A stretch of DNA of 64,000 bases, taken from the NCBI GenBank assembly GCA_016801845.1, contig CM028913.1, positions 372,001 to 436,000 on the forward strand. Reading direction: 5' to 3'. Below the pieces are notes generated by a model. It worked only from the letters and a program-made list of their open reading frames with translations, was not told the DNA's origin and did no database searches. This stretch comes from Polydactylus sextarius (taxonomy: Eukaryota > Chordata > Actinopteri > Polynemidae). Positions 11,330 to 22,706 of the stretch are shown here, piece by piece. Numbering within the stretch: the first letter of the stretch is position 1; every line of letters starts with the position of its first letter. The translations under genes and the position numbers were made by a program.

Positions 11330-13165
11330 GGACCATCAGGTAAAATGAGCCATTTAAGGTTTGAATGAAAACTTTATTGTCCACAAATGTGGAAATTTGC
11401 CTCTAGTTTCACCATAAAATCGACATACACAACATGTAAGACATTGCAAGACAAGACACTGACAGACACTCCATTTCATGTAAAAAGTTAGCAATGACAT
11501 AATAATAAATAAGTAAATAAATAAAAACCCCTAAATGTGCGTAAACAGCTAATCATTGGGTACAAATCCCATTTTGTTTATAATTTTAACCACATTAGGA
11601 ACAAAAGATTTCATGTAGATGTTTTTAATTGTGGTTGGTACTCTAAACCGCCTCCCTGAGGGTAGGAATTCAAATTCACTATGTAGAGGGTGAGAAGGGT
11701 CGCTAACAATTCTCATAGTTTTACTTCTAATATTTTCCTCATTCATAGTGTCCAGATTTTTCTGTGGTTTCCCTATAATTTTTGTGGCTATCTTTATTAT
11801 TCTGTTCAATTTGTTCCTCACCTTGATGTTTAAATTGCCATACCACATAATTATATTAAAAGACAGGACACTTTCCACTAGACTCTTATACACAGTTTCA
11901 ATGATATTACTGTTTACTCCAAAGCTATTTAGTTTAGGTAGGAAGTAGAGACGTTGGGAGCATTTTTTAAAAATGAAATCAGAATTCACCTTAAAGTTCA
12001 GTCCGCTATCAATGTGTGTACCAAGGTATTTAAAATCATTTACTATTTCAACCTCCTGTCCTTTAATGAATAATTGTTGTGTTAAATCTCTATCAGTTTG
12101 GATGATTAATTCTTTGGTCTTTCTGACATTTATTTGTAAATAACTTGACTGACACCATTCTTGTAGACTTAACACGATTGAGATATGTTTGCTCTCTCTC
12201 TGTATCCCCTTTCTGAAGTAAACCTACCAAAGCCACGTCATCTGCATACTTAAATAATCTAAAATGTTCATGAAGGATTGTAAACTCATTTGTATAAACA
12301 GAAAAAAGTAATGGTGATAGAATTGTGCCCTGTGCTGCTCCTGTATTCAACACAATTTCCTCTGACTCACTACTTCCCAGGATTACTTTTTGAGGCAGGT
12401 CAGAGAGAAAATCTCTGATCCAATGAATAATACCTCCATTGACCTTGAGATCCACAAGTCTCTGCAACAAGATGTGTATTTGCTTGGTGTTAAATGCAGA
12501 TGTAAAGTCTATAAACAAAATCCTTGCATAATGTGTGGAGACTTGCAGATGTTTAGCTATACTGTTAAACAGAGTCACGGTTGCATCATCTGTCCCCCTT
12601 TTACATTTGTATGCAAATTGTAGGTGATCTAATGAGCTGGACACTGAGGATGGATGTGTCTACTAATGACTGTTTCCATGCATTTACATTAAATGGGAGT
12701 TAGTGAGTTAATTGGTCTAAAATTGTTAAATTCTTTTGCTCCTGCTTTTTTAGGGATAGACACTATATTTGATAACTTCCATGATTTGGGAACTGTGGCT
12801 GATTTTTGGAATAAAATGGTAAAAACACCTTTCAGTTGATAGGCACATGTTTTAAGAACTTTCCCCCTGAGTCCATTGGGGCCTGGGGCTTTGTTAGGTT
12901 TGATGCAGGCCAAGCTTGAAGCAATCTCATTTTCTGTGAGTGTAATCGGAACAAAATCAGGGATAGCCTTACATACATCCTCATGCTGGCTGCAAAAATC
13001 TGCATTATCAAATCATCCATAAAACACATTTAGGTCATTGGCAAAGGATGAGGATGGGGAGAGGCACTCCTAGCATTACCTGAGCAAAAACACTTTTCTA
13101 CCCTGTCTTTATAGTCTATCTTTGCCTTCTTTAATTTACCTCGCAGTTTGCGTCTATATGTTTAT
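11330..13165 (-). mobile_element. Non-LTR retrotransposon (LINE) RT, 5'-truncated and decayed
   Basis: Read on the minus strand from 13165 down, the order is a basic linker, 'IKPNKAPGPNGL', 'FRPINSLTP', 'RILFIDFTSAFNT', 'GAAQGTILSPLLFSVYTNEF', 'FKYADDVALVG', and a C-terminal segment with 'FKYLGTHIDSGLNFK'. This is the RT core (motifs 0 to C, catalytic YADD) plus the connection domain of a LINE. The frame is broken at least twice, near 12650-12690 and 12093-12175. The C-terminal frame stops near 11549, and about 200 bp of 3' UTR follows with 'TTTATTGTCCAC'. No endonuclease is present. Confidence 0.8.
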
Positions 13166-14009
13166 ATTTTCTGTATATAATGTTTATTCTGTGTTTTTTT
13201 ATGTTGTATGTTTAAACTATAATGGAGCGAAGGAATAGAACCACAGACAATTCCTTGTATGTGGGGGTTCCACTTGAGGAATTGTAAGGTTAGCAATGTA
13301 ACAACAACATGCAGATATGTGATGTTTCTATTACAGTTGTTGGAATTTTAAAATACTGATTTATTGGACATTTAATAATACTTATTTAACCTTGATAAAG
13401 TGCACAATGTTTCTGCTTACAGAAGTCTCTGCAGCTCAGGTGTGTGGCTTCTTCAATAACCTTGGACTTGAATGCTGTAGCCCACTTCTCAAGCATTTTG
13501 GAAGCTTTTCAGAAGTCTTTATTCACCTGGAAACAGACATTTGCAAATACATCAAGGGAATGAGCAGTTCACTGCTAAGGGCTTATATGTAAATATAAAG
13601 ACTGAAATTTAAGTGACGAAAAATACAGAACTCACTAATCCTTTGTCTAAAATAGGACTGTTGTGAATTTCTGTGGTTCTATGAGGCATGCACTACCTCT
13701 GGACAATGTTTGAAAGTCATCCTCATTTTGTCAAACACACTTGCTTCATCAATGAGAAATGAAATGACCTCTCTGCAGACATCTCCTTCAAACTGCTGAG
13801 GCATTGCAGCAGCATATCTTTGGTCCTTGTCTTTGGCACCTATTACTGTCATGTCTTTGACTGGTTGTGTGTTTTCCTATACATGGTCGTCAGATGCCAC
13901 AATAAATATTCTGTGCCCTTTTCCCCATCATAGAAGTGCTCCTGTGTAGTTAATAACATTTAATTTTAAGAGCTATTTAAATAGGAAATAAATACAGAAG
14001 GTCCCGATA
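13166..14009. other. No gene recognised
   Basis: A 66-codon plus-strand frame at 13392-13592 has an acceptor-like CTTACAG before it, but no neighbouring exon or clear family supports a gene. The rest is AT-rich DNA without recognisable features. Confidence 0.35.
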
Positions 14010-14062
14010 CATGATAGGTAGATAGACAGACACTTTTTTTTAATCCCAAAGGGAAATTAAGG
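14010..14062 (-). mobile_element. Antisense LINE 3' tail
   Basis: 'GATAGGTAGATAGACAGACA' followed by TTTAATCCCAAAGGGAAATT is the reverse complement of the usual fish LINE end, AATTTCCC...GGGATTAA plus tetranucleotide repeats. Confidence 0.5.
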
Positions 14063-14449
14063 AGCAGATGGATGGGGCTCTTGATGCCCCATCTATGATG
14101 CTTATATGATCATCTATGATGATTTGATGATAAGTTAGACATCCCCAAGTCCTCCATTTTTCTCCAACACAACTCAGGAAAATGAGAGTTTTGTGGACAA
14201 GAATAAAAGTGTCGATACTATATATTGTCCAAAATTTAATAAGGAAGCAGAGAGCTAACATTGAATCTTGAGGAGGAAATATTGAGTTTGAATTTAAAGG
14301 ATATTTTATAGGGCATAAAATATAGAGATGTTATATATTTTTGTCTTAGTATCTTGAGAGAACTGGGTTAATGGAGAGGATTTCAGTCGAGTTTGAGGGG
14401 GTTTGTGTGTTAATAGAATTCACAAAATGCTGATCCATACTCCAGACCA

Positions 14450-15515
14450 CTTGGTGGCGATAATGCATCAAAACGTTTTATGTCAACCGCCATGAAAATC
14501 AAAGAAAGAAGGAAGGACTTCGGAGATATACAGCTGAAACAGGCTACAGGTCCGAGGCTCCACGGTGAGGACGGAGAGTCCACTACTATTTAACAAGCGT
14601 GGCTTAAATAATATGTGATGAATTCAGAGACCCTGATTGAACAGGAACAACTGATGACAACCACTCCGCCGATAGCCGACATGCTAACGACAGCAGCTAA
14701 GTGGAGCCATGTTTGTTGCTGCCGGTGTTCTGACAAAACGTCATACTTGTGCGAAACGTCCCACTGGAGGCTGAACTGACGGTTGTATCTGTCGATCTGT
14801 GCTACTGCGCCCGAAAATACTACCACTGCGCTTTCAGTCTCAGTTTTTTGCTATCACAGATTGTTTTTAAGAGGTATTTAAGTTAAGGTATCGGGATGTC
14901 ATGTGTCCAAAACCATGCAAGCTCTGACAATAATGCTTCAGATTAGGCTTCCACATAAATATGAGCAGGTAGGACGTTCTAACATTTAAAATTACTCCAT
15001 CAGAATATGCTTCTACATAGATGTAAGAAAGTCTCTGGGTGTATGTATATGTTTGGTAGGACAAATCTCTTGCCACTTGCGTCTAAGCCGCAATAATTGA
15101 CCTATTTTTATAAGGCCTTGGTAGGACGTCTCGATAGGTTGGAAGGAATGTCAGAACACCTCAGTGACGGCGCTGAAGCTCTGACCTGAACCCACTTACC
15201 TGTTGTATTGTCGGGTCACAAACTAGTTAAGCTCTGTAGTTTGGATCAGCTGATGGTTTGTTATAAGGAGTGAATGCAGCTCGTAAATCAACAAGCCACA
15301 GTCCAAAATAAAGTAGCTGATCTGCTTAATGCATTTCTAAAATGACCATCGTTGCGGCAACGCGTTACTCCCCGTTGCTTGGCATTGACTTGAATTGGTA
15401 ATAAGTACAGAAAGATTTGTTGAGATTATGTCGCTTACTCTGACAACAGGACTGCCAGTGGACCGGCTGCAGAGGTCACGATTTAATACTCATCTGGTAA
15501 CAAACAGCACCAGCT
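14450..15515 (+). promoter_or_regulatory. Upstream region and probable 5' UTR of tcaim
   Basis: This kilobase precedes the tcaim start codon. No TATA box or CpG island is obvious. GC content rises locally at 14450-14800. The transcription start is not determinable from sequence, and an untranslated exon further upstream is possible. Confidence 0.3.
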
Positions 15516-18500
15516 ATGTCTGTCACCTCCCTCCTGCGATGCACCATCAGGTACGTGCGTGTGTGTACGTGCTAGGTCTGACCTGGTTTCTGTAGCTCAA
15601 CAACAAACAGATGTAGGCTATTATTGGCATCCATCCAGTATGTGCTGGACAGATACCCTGCTCTCCATTCTGACAATCACAATCACAATCAGTGTAGTTT
15701 TAATGCTAACATATAAATAGAATAGAGAATAAATTCTGATTTAGAAAAGCATGTGATTTACACCTATACACAGTTTTCTTGTTATAAATAGTTGTGAGTT
15801 GTGCAAGTTTGCACTGCCTTTTTACTCCTGCAAAATAGTGCATTACTATGTACATTTTTTGTTTATTTTATCAAGTACCTTGATTGGCCCATGATTGAAG
15901 GGAGGATGGAGAAAATTGCAATTTACAGACAAGTGCAATTCACTATACAGTCAAAACGATCAGTGGTTGCAGTACTGCAGTAAGCAGCAGAGTTTTTTCA
16001 TGACTGATGTGAAACATCTTCATGAATAAAGCTTTGACAGTGTGAGAAGGTGAAAGCTGAGGAGTGAACCCTTAGAGGAACAGTAAGTAAAAGGAAGTAA
16101 GGAAGCTATGAGGATTCTCATTATTGTTTCATTTAATGACTGTGTGTTTCTCTGTACAGGCTGGAGAGGAAACATGTGGCCACACATTTAGCCCAACAGA
16201 GAGCTCTGTCAGGGGCAGATGCTGTCAATGCACTGAGACCATTTTATTTTGCAGTTCACCCAGACTTCTTTGGTCAGCATCCCAGAGAACGGGTAGGTCT
16301 CCTGTGGGTCAGGAATTCACAAATAAATATTGCAATACAAATGAAAGTAATTTAAGTGACTGAACTGTTATTTTTAAGTGCTCAGCAGAGTGACATGAAT
16401 CTATGGGTAGATCCACACCTACACAGTGGCAGACTTATGCTTGGCAGGATAATGCTATTCATAACAGAGCCATTATTGTAATCATCATGACAGAGTTTGT
16501 GGAACACTGAATGCTGTGTCTTGCAGGAAGTGAATGAAAATTCTTTAAAAAGGCTCAGTGGTTATCTGGAAAAACTGCAGAAGCCAGGATCATGCTCAAT
16601 TCAGCCAATGAGCCTCACCTTTTATGTCAGGGACACTAAAGACAGCAGTGCTATGAAGCCAGACCCCCTCATATCAGGTACAGTTTCCTTAAATCGTGCC
16701 CATGATATTCTTCACATCTGTCTGTAGGATTTTAAAACTTCTCACTTGTTTTTCAGGGTTCCGGTCAGTGAGTTTTACCCTGCATACACATGATGTGTTG
16801 AGCACAGTGATTAATGTCCTAAAGGCTTGCAACCTGCCTGTGGAGCACATGAAAGCCCTGAAATCAAGTGAAAAGACTTCTAGAACTCCTGATGTGGACA
16901 TACCTTTTTATAGACCCATCAAATGGGATAAGAGCTACTATACCTTCACTGGCTTCATAGACCCTGAGCAAGATCTCCAGCAGGCCAGAAGAGTGGAGCC
17001 TACACTCAGGTCAGAAAGATGCAAGATGTTTTTTTGTATTATGTTATTTAAAAAACAATCGAAACAAACAAAAACAATCTCTTTCTATAGATATTTTTGT
17101 GTGTGTGTTTATCTACAGGTTTGCTCTAATATTGATTCTACCAGTTTTATAGAGTGAATTCTCCAACAGACAACTTTCCATTTTTATTTATAAAGTTAAG
17201 AGACAATAGCTTGTTCATTCCAGTCACTTAAAAGCAGTGATGGGGATAATGGCATTAAAAATAAACAGTGTTACTAACAGCGTTAATTTTTTTCACCAAC
17301 GAATAATCTAATTAAGTACGATATCAATCACTGCAAAGGCGTTACTGTTACTGATAATAATTTGCTGTGAAGTATTTTTCTCTTTACTAGAGCAAGCAGT
17401 AAGGGCGAGGTGAAACCACATGCTGATTGGCTAAGGCAGAGTAAAATTTTATGATAGCCAATCAGAGTAGCGGTTGAGAATTCAAATTCTTTATACATTT
17501 AAACATGATAAAAAAATTACTTTTCCTGGTAATTAGTTACTTTTATAAAGCTGTAATGGAGTTACCAGCTTAGTTACTTTTTGGAAGAACTAACTAGTAA
17601 AACTAACTGTAACTAATTTCTTTTTTTAAAGTGACTTGCCCAACACTGCTTAAGAGTGATTTTTGTTTCCCTTCTTTTTTTTAGCTTGTGGCTGAGAAAA
17701 AATGAGCCTCAGGCTACAAAAAAACACAATGCTAGTCTTCCCCGGCGAGAAGAGCTGAACAGACTGAAGAAGGATCTGTGTCACAGATTTAATCTGACTG
17801 ATATCAGGTGCTTTATTGTTTCTTCTGCTAACAACTCCGCATTATTATTTATTATTATTTGAATCTGTCAGATTTTTCCAATAATATTGTGAAGTGTCTT
17901 GAGAGAAATTTTATTATTTGGTCCAATATGAATAAAATTGAGTTGAGTCTATTCAAGTTCTGCGACATTGTCAGTGTATGGGAAACCCTAATAAGACATA
18001 ATCTTGTCAGTGTAAAGGGAATGGCGGTGTAATACTGGAGTGAAGCTGTGTATATGTGGCAATATGTGTATTATCATGACGATGGATATATGTTACCAAG
18101 GTGGTGACAAATGTTACCATTACAATCACATGTATTACCATAACAATGACATGGTACTATGACAAATATGACCACAAGGATGTCATGTATTATCATGACA
18201 TTACCATGACAACAACGTTGTGGTGGTCTGTTATGATGACAATGATGAAAATATTCTCATACACTATAAATGACTATGATGATGTGTGGTGCAGGTGGCA
18301 GCGCAGCTGGGGACTGGCCCATAGGTGCAGTCAGCTACAGAGTCTGAGCCGTCTGTCGCAGCAAAACCCAGAGGCCATGATCAACCTGCAAGGTACAGTT
18401 GTGAGCAGAGAACAATTTGTAGTGATTCCTTTTAATATCCTGTCTGTCTGTGTCTAACCCGTGTTTACTGTTGAACAGGTTACTGTTGTTCAACATTGTT

Positions 18501-20842
18501 GTACTGTTACTAGTTACTGGTGTTTCAAAGTAATTCATTACATTACAGTATTACTGTCTCTACATTGTAATGCGTTACATGACTTCTGAGTTACTTTTAT
18601 CAAAATAACTGCAGAAGCAGGACTTCTTCTGAAATGATAAAATGTAGTTTACTGCAGATCATTCCAGTAGAAAAAGATGTGGTGTAGCATAAACTGTAAG
18701 GCCCTTAAAGCTTAGTTCATACTAGCTGACTTTCCGGTCGTCGTGTCTCATCACCTTGGTCAAGGATCGTGGTGAATCATTAGGTAATTATCATAATATG
18801 CCTAACGATTCCATCAGAGGCCGTCGGAACCAAAACTGGAGGAGTTGGAAGAGACTGACAAAGAGCAACAGCCAATCAGAGGCAGGATGTGAGTTAAATG
18901 CCACTGCAGACTCACCGATTCTCTCAGAATCCCTACAATACCAAAACATACTATACTCATACATCAACTCCCTGTGTCTGATCAAAATATTATGTGGTAT
19001 CCTGTCTAGTTTGCATGTGACAAGAGTTTGGTCATGGTGTGTCAGGGTATGTCGGGAGCTCAATCAGTGAGAAGTCTTGTAGTGTGAATACTACAGGTGT
19101 CCAGTTGTTGAGACTCCAGATCATGAGAACACAAGTCTCCAAGTATGAATGCTGCAACGACCACTGCAGCATCTGTGACTCACAAATCATTGGTGAAGTC
19201 AGCTAATGTGAACTAGGCTCAAGGCTACTAAAACTATATCATTAATAGAATTGGTACAGTGAAGGATCAATGTGCAGTACAATTAACAATCACATTCAGA
19301 TTCCCAAAGAATCAAAGTCTGGTAAATTATTGTTGTTTCTCTTCTGTGTTAGCTGAGTACTTATATGGTGCTGTTCTAAACGTTTCTTTATATTGTTCGT
19401 GCTATTTCATAATGTAGAGAGTTCTTTCAGTTTGGAAAGATGGCTTGACTATTTTGTTCTTGTCCTTCTTTCTGACAAGCAAAATAGAGAGAGCATGTCC
19501 ATTTCGTAAATGTGCCCTTCTCTGCCATCTTTAATCATCGTCTTCAAACAAGAGGAAATAGCTGTTTTATTTGTGCAATTTCTTTGTTGTGTCTCTTGCT
19601 CCTCCTCCTCCTCTGCAGGTCATACTGTTGTGTTTGCGGACCAGTCGGGGATGGATGGCTCTGGACACGTCATGCTGGGAACCATGGATGTACATCATCA
19701 ATGGACCAAAGTAATGCAGCTGGTTTTAGTCGCATGTCCTCTGTGTGTTCCTCTGTGTTTCTTACCCATCCTCTGCATCTGTCTCTAGCTATTTGAGCAG
19801 CTGTCCAGCTACCGCAGCCTGCTGCAGAAGACAGACTGGCTGAAGGAACGGATCAGCCTCGTCCTAGGCGGTACTCAAGTGGTCCACATAGAGAGGCTAG
19901 GACCGGTTCAGCCCATTGCTGAGTACTACAACACCCTCAGCACCTTCCACAAGAACCTGATGTCCTGCTGTTTTCGGCTCCACCCGCGGAGCCTGCAGGG
20001 TCTCACCATGTTGTTGGAGAAGTAAGCTGTGAGATTAGCATTTGAATGCCATACATGCAGCTCCCTGCTATGTACTTTTCAGACAGCATACTGTAAGTGG
20101 TCATTTTTGTCCACCACAGTGCTCGCTCTAGCCCCAGTCTTCATGAAATGGGTCACTTCATTATCCCCCCGAACTGTGACACTCCCAAAATTCAGATGTT
20201 TCTCCAGAGCAACGCCTCTGAGGCCAGAAAACGCACACAGCGCAGAAAGCAGTGAGTTACACCACTCTGTTCTTGGTATAAATTCTTACAATTCACTATG
20301 AGGTCCTGACCTCAGAACATCATCCAGTGTATTCTACCACATGTCAAATGTGTGGCTGGCATCATTATCCTGACTTTTCTCTTTGTACTGGATCAGAGTG
20401 CTTTGTCCCTAAATAAAAGGTATTGCTTGAGGCCTGTTTTGGACTAAATGTACTTGTGTGCAGAATCTTGAGAAAAAAACAGGAGCAAACTGACCATTAC
20501 CTTTGTGTAGAAAAACAAACAGATCTTTGATGCACTCTGCTGATCACAGATTGTAAAACATTTCACACTAGTGTGACACAGCTTTGTCTTTTATTCTGAT
20601 GTGTTTGTGTATCCAGGCTGCAGGCAGAGGAGGAGGCTGTAGTGAAGCATTGTCTCCAGAGTCTGTCCCTGAGGAGTCTGTCCAAGGAACCCAGTGTCAG
20701 CTCCAGTCAAATGATCCTGTGCTGTACAAGGCTAGTGGAGCAGCACCCCCCCCTCATGCAGGGCCTCCATGTATGCATTTCTCATTTTTATTCAGTTATG
20801 CAGGACGGGGACTTGTGTCTCCCCTGGGACTGGAAGAGCTGA
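15516..20842 (+). CDS. tcaim: tcaim: T-cell activation inhibitor, mitochondrial
   Basis: Ten coding exons: 15516-15550, 16160-16292, 16527-16677, 16757-17009, 17685-17807, 18295-18392, 19619-19710, 19789-20021, 20120-20251 and 20617-20842. They join in phase at GT-AG sites to give 491 residues, close to the mammalian length (about 496). The ATG at 15516 was chosen because it alone puts the short first exon in phase; it starts a basic, Arg-rich leader of the kind used for mitochondrial import. A J-like segment follows with HPD at residues 45-47 ('FAVHPDFFGQHP'), then the conserved 'RPIKWDKSYYTFTGF', 'WQRSWGLAHRCSQL', 'HVMLGTMDVHHQWTK' and the C-terminal 'CISHFYSVMQDGDLCLPWDW'. The mammalian protein resides in mitochondria and dampens T-cell/dendritic-cell activation; that role is inferred here. 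Intron 4 holds a MITE and intron 6 another. It is convergent with cnot10. Confidence 0.93.
17234..17652. mobile_element. MITE with imperfect terminal repeats, in tcaim intron 4
   Basis: The left end AGCAGTGATGGGGA and right end TGCCCAACACTGCT are inverted matches with two differences. The interior is AT-rich with repeated TTAGTTACTTTT-type motifs typical of the fish 'CAGTGTTGGG' MITEs. It ends 33 bp before exon 5, so it supplies sequence close to the branch-point region. Confidence 0.6.
18040..18240 (+). repeat. Degenerate ATTACCATGACAA-type minisatellite in tcaim intron 5
   Basis: Variants of TTACCAT, TATCATGACA and ATGACAA recur about ten times in 200 bp, just upstream of exon 6 (18295). 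The units are irregular, which suggests an old tandem array. Confidence 0.55.
18710..19218. mobile_element. MITE of about 510 bp with 22-bp terminal inverted repeats
   Basis: The left end GCTTAGTTCATACTAGCTGA (from 18710) matches the reverse complement of the right end (GCCTAGTTCACATTAGCTGA, ending about 19218) at all but three positions, and both continue CT. The interior has no transposase. It lies in tcaim intron 6. The superfamily is not assigned. Confidence 0.65.
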
Positions 20843-22074
20843 GCTTCAGATATACAGTCAAGGCTCAGGGATTTAACTCAGACCAGTGTTTAAAAATGTT
20901 GGCTGCTCGATGATGTGCGACATGTCAAAGGTCAAGGGATCAAAGCAGATCACTTGGCTGGTGTGGGATCATACAGTAGTAAGCACTTTACCCTTTTGCT
21001 GGAAAAGAAGAACTGGATGGACAGCAGAAGTCAGTGGTTCCCAAACCTGCAGTTACAATGCCACCTAGGGGCTGTAGAAGAGGAACACTTAATTTTAATG
21101 CTGATACATCAAAGTATTGTAACTGTAGTAGTACTATTTCCTAGCTGTAGGAAGAGACTAATGTCACCAGACAACCCAAAACAGCAGCTTGCGTTGTGTA
21201 ACAAGGGTGTTCAGAGGTCACACAGAAATTTTTCATTCTGTGGTTTGGTCTTTCACACCACAGGGAGGTGGAGTATCTGAGATCACTCTATCATACATGC
21301 TTTTCATAATTTATATATTAAACATCAGTGTCATTGTGCTACATTGTCATTGAGTAGCACTGCTGTGTCCATAGATTCTACTTTGTTCAGCATAGAATTG
21401 TTCTGGGCTTCACACAGTAAATACATATGCACACTTAAACATGGTAGAGGATTGAGAATGATTTGGGATTGCATGTAAAATAAGTAGGAAATTATCTTGG
21501 ACACAACCCTGTACAGGCACCACTACTGTGAAATAAGGGTTCTCTCAAATAAAAATGGTTTCTTAAAACTGGAGTATTTATTATGTCTGTTCATCCTGTT
21601 ATTTCCTGTCATCATACATTCCATGATTCCAGTGCAACTTAAAAAAAACTAGATTTTTATTGTAATAAATTTATGTAATGTAAGGTCCAGTCTGTATTTA
21701 CACATTACAACTTACACATATTTCAGCCTAGAAAGACAGATGAGTTATTATTATACATTTAACTGACCAAATAAGTTGTTGTTGATATTTTTACTCTGCT
21801 TAGATAGGACCTATGTTGCGTTGATGTGCACCAGTGATGATTTTTGACCTGCCACATAAAGTGCTGAGCACATAGTTTTTTATATGGCATTTAATTTTTT
21901 TTGTAAATAATGAGCATCATTAATTCTGTGAGCTAGGATGTATAAGATTTTTTTTTTTAATTTGAAATATTCAAATTTGTGAGACATCTTAATTTGATTT
22001 GATTAGTAAATAATCAGGGTCCTGTTGTTGGTGCATTAACATTAGTTCAGAGTACCCACCCTTTTTAGAGTCCT
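20843..22074 (+). other. tcaim 3' UTR and intergenic DNA
   Basis: No further exon is seen. The first clear AATAAA downstream of the tcaim stop is at 21548-21553, a plausible poly(A) signal about 700 nt after the stop. From about 21850 the sequence is AT-rich without features. Confidence 0.4.
21548..21553 (+). terminator. Candidate poly(A) signal of tcaim
   Basis: AATAAA on the coding strand, 706 nt after the stop codon. No nearer canonical hexamer was noticed. Confidence 0.4.
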
Positions 22075-22470
22075 TCAGACGGGTACTGGAAAGTGTCCCT
22101 ACTGGGGACTCCTACCGGGGAACTTTAATGCTCTCATGGGCAATGACAGTGAGGGGAGAAACGGCCTGCCCGATCTGAACTCAAGCAGCGTTCAGTTATT
22201 GGACTTCTGTGCTGGTCACAGCCATAACTAACACCATGTTCAAGCATAGGGGTGTCAATCAGTGCACATCAGGACACACCACACCAGGACACCCTAGGTC
22301 ATAGGTCAATGATCAACTTTATAGTTGTATCATGTAACTTGACGTTTTTGACACTTGAGTGAAGGGAGGAGCTGAGCTGTGAACTGATCACTGCCTGGGG
22401 GTGAGTTGAATCAGGTGGTGGGAGAGAATGCCAGCCAGACCCAAACAAACAGTGAGGGTCTATTGGGAAT
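22075..22470 (+). pseudogene. RTE-type LINE endonuclease fragment
   Basis: The plus strand reads 'RRVLESVPTGDSYRGTL', 'GNFNALMGNDSE', 'VQLLDFCAGHSHN' and, in broken frames, a 'TMFKHRGV' segment. This is the order of the apurinic endonuclease (GDFNA motif) of RTE/Rex3-like LINEs. Stops and frameshifts are present. It sits between the convergent ends of tcaim and cnot10. Confidence 0.6.
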
Positions 22471-22515
22471 CATCAGGATCAATCAGGATTCACACCAGAT
22501 ATACAGTTAATAAAA

Positions 22516-22521
22516 TTTATT
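22516..22521 (-). terminator. Poly(A) signal of cnot10
   Basis: AATAAA on the minus strand, 186 nt downstream of the cnot10 stop codon. Confidence 0.6.
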
Positions 22522-22706
22522 TTCATTGTTCAGACAACAGACAGATTCCTCAGTCAAATGGAAATAAAAACTCAGCTGGTGTCAGTTTGTGGACACACTG
22601 CAGCTGAAGTTCAGTCAGCAGCAAGCCCTGCATGAATCAAGTCCTTTATAAACACCAAGGCTCCTCAGTGTGTTTGTGTGTGGTGGTCAGAGATGACTGT
22701 GGAGAC

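Noticed and set aside
13392..13592. A short frame with some resemblance to a SAM-domain helix pattern, preceded by an acceptor-like AG
   Set aside because: No partner exons were found and the similarity is too weak to name a gene.
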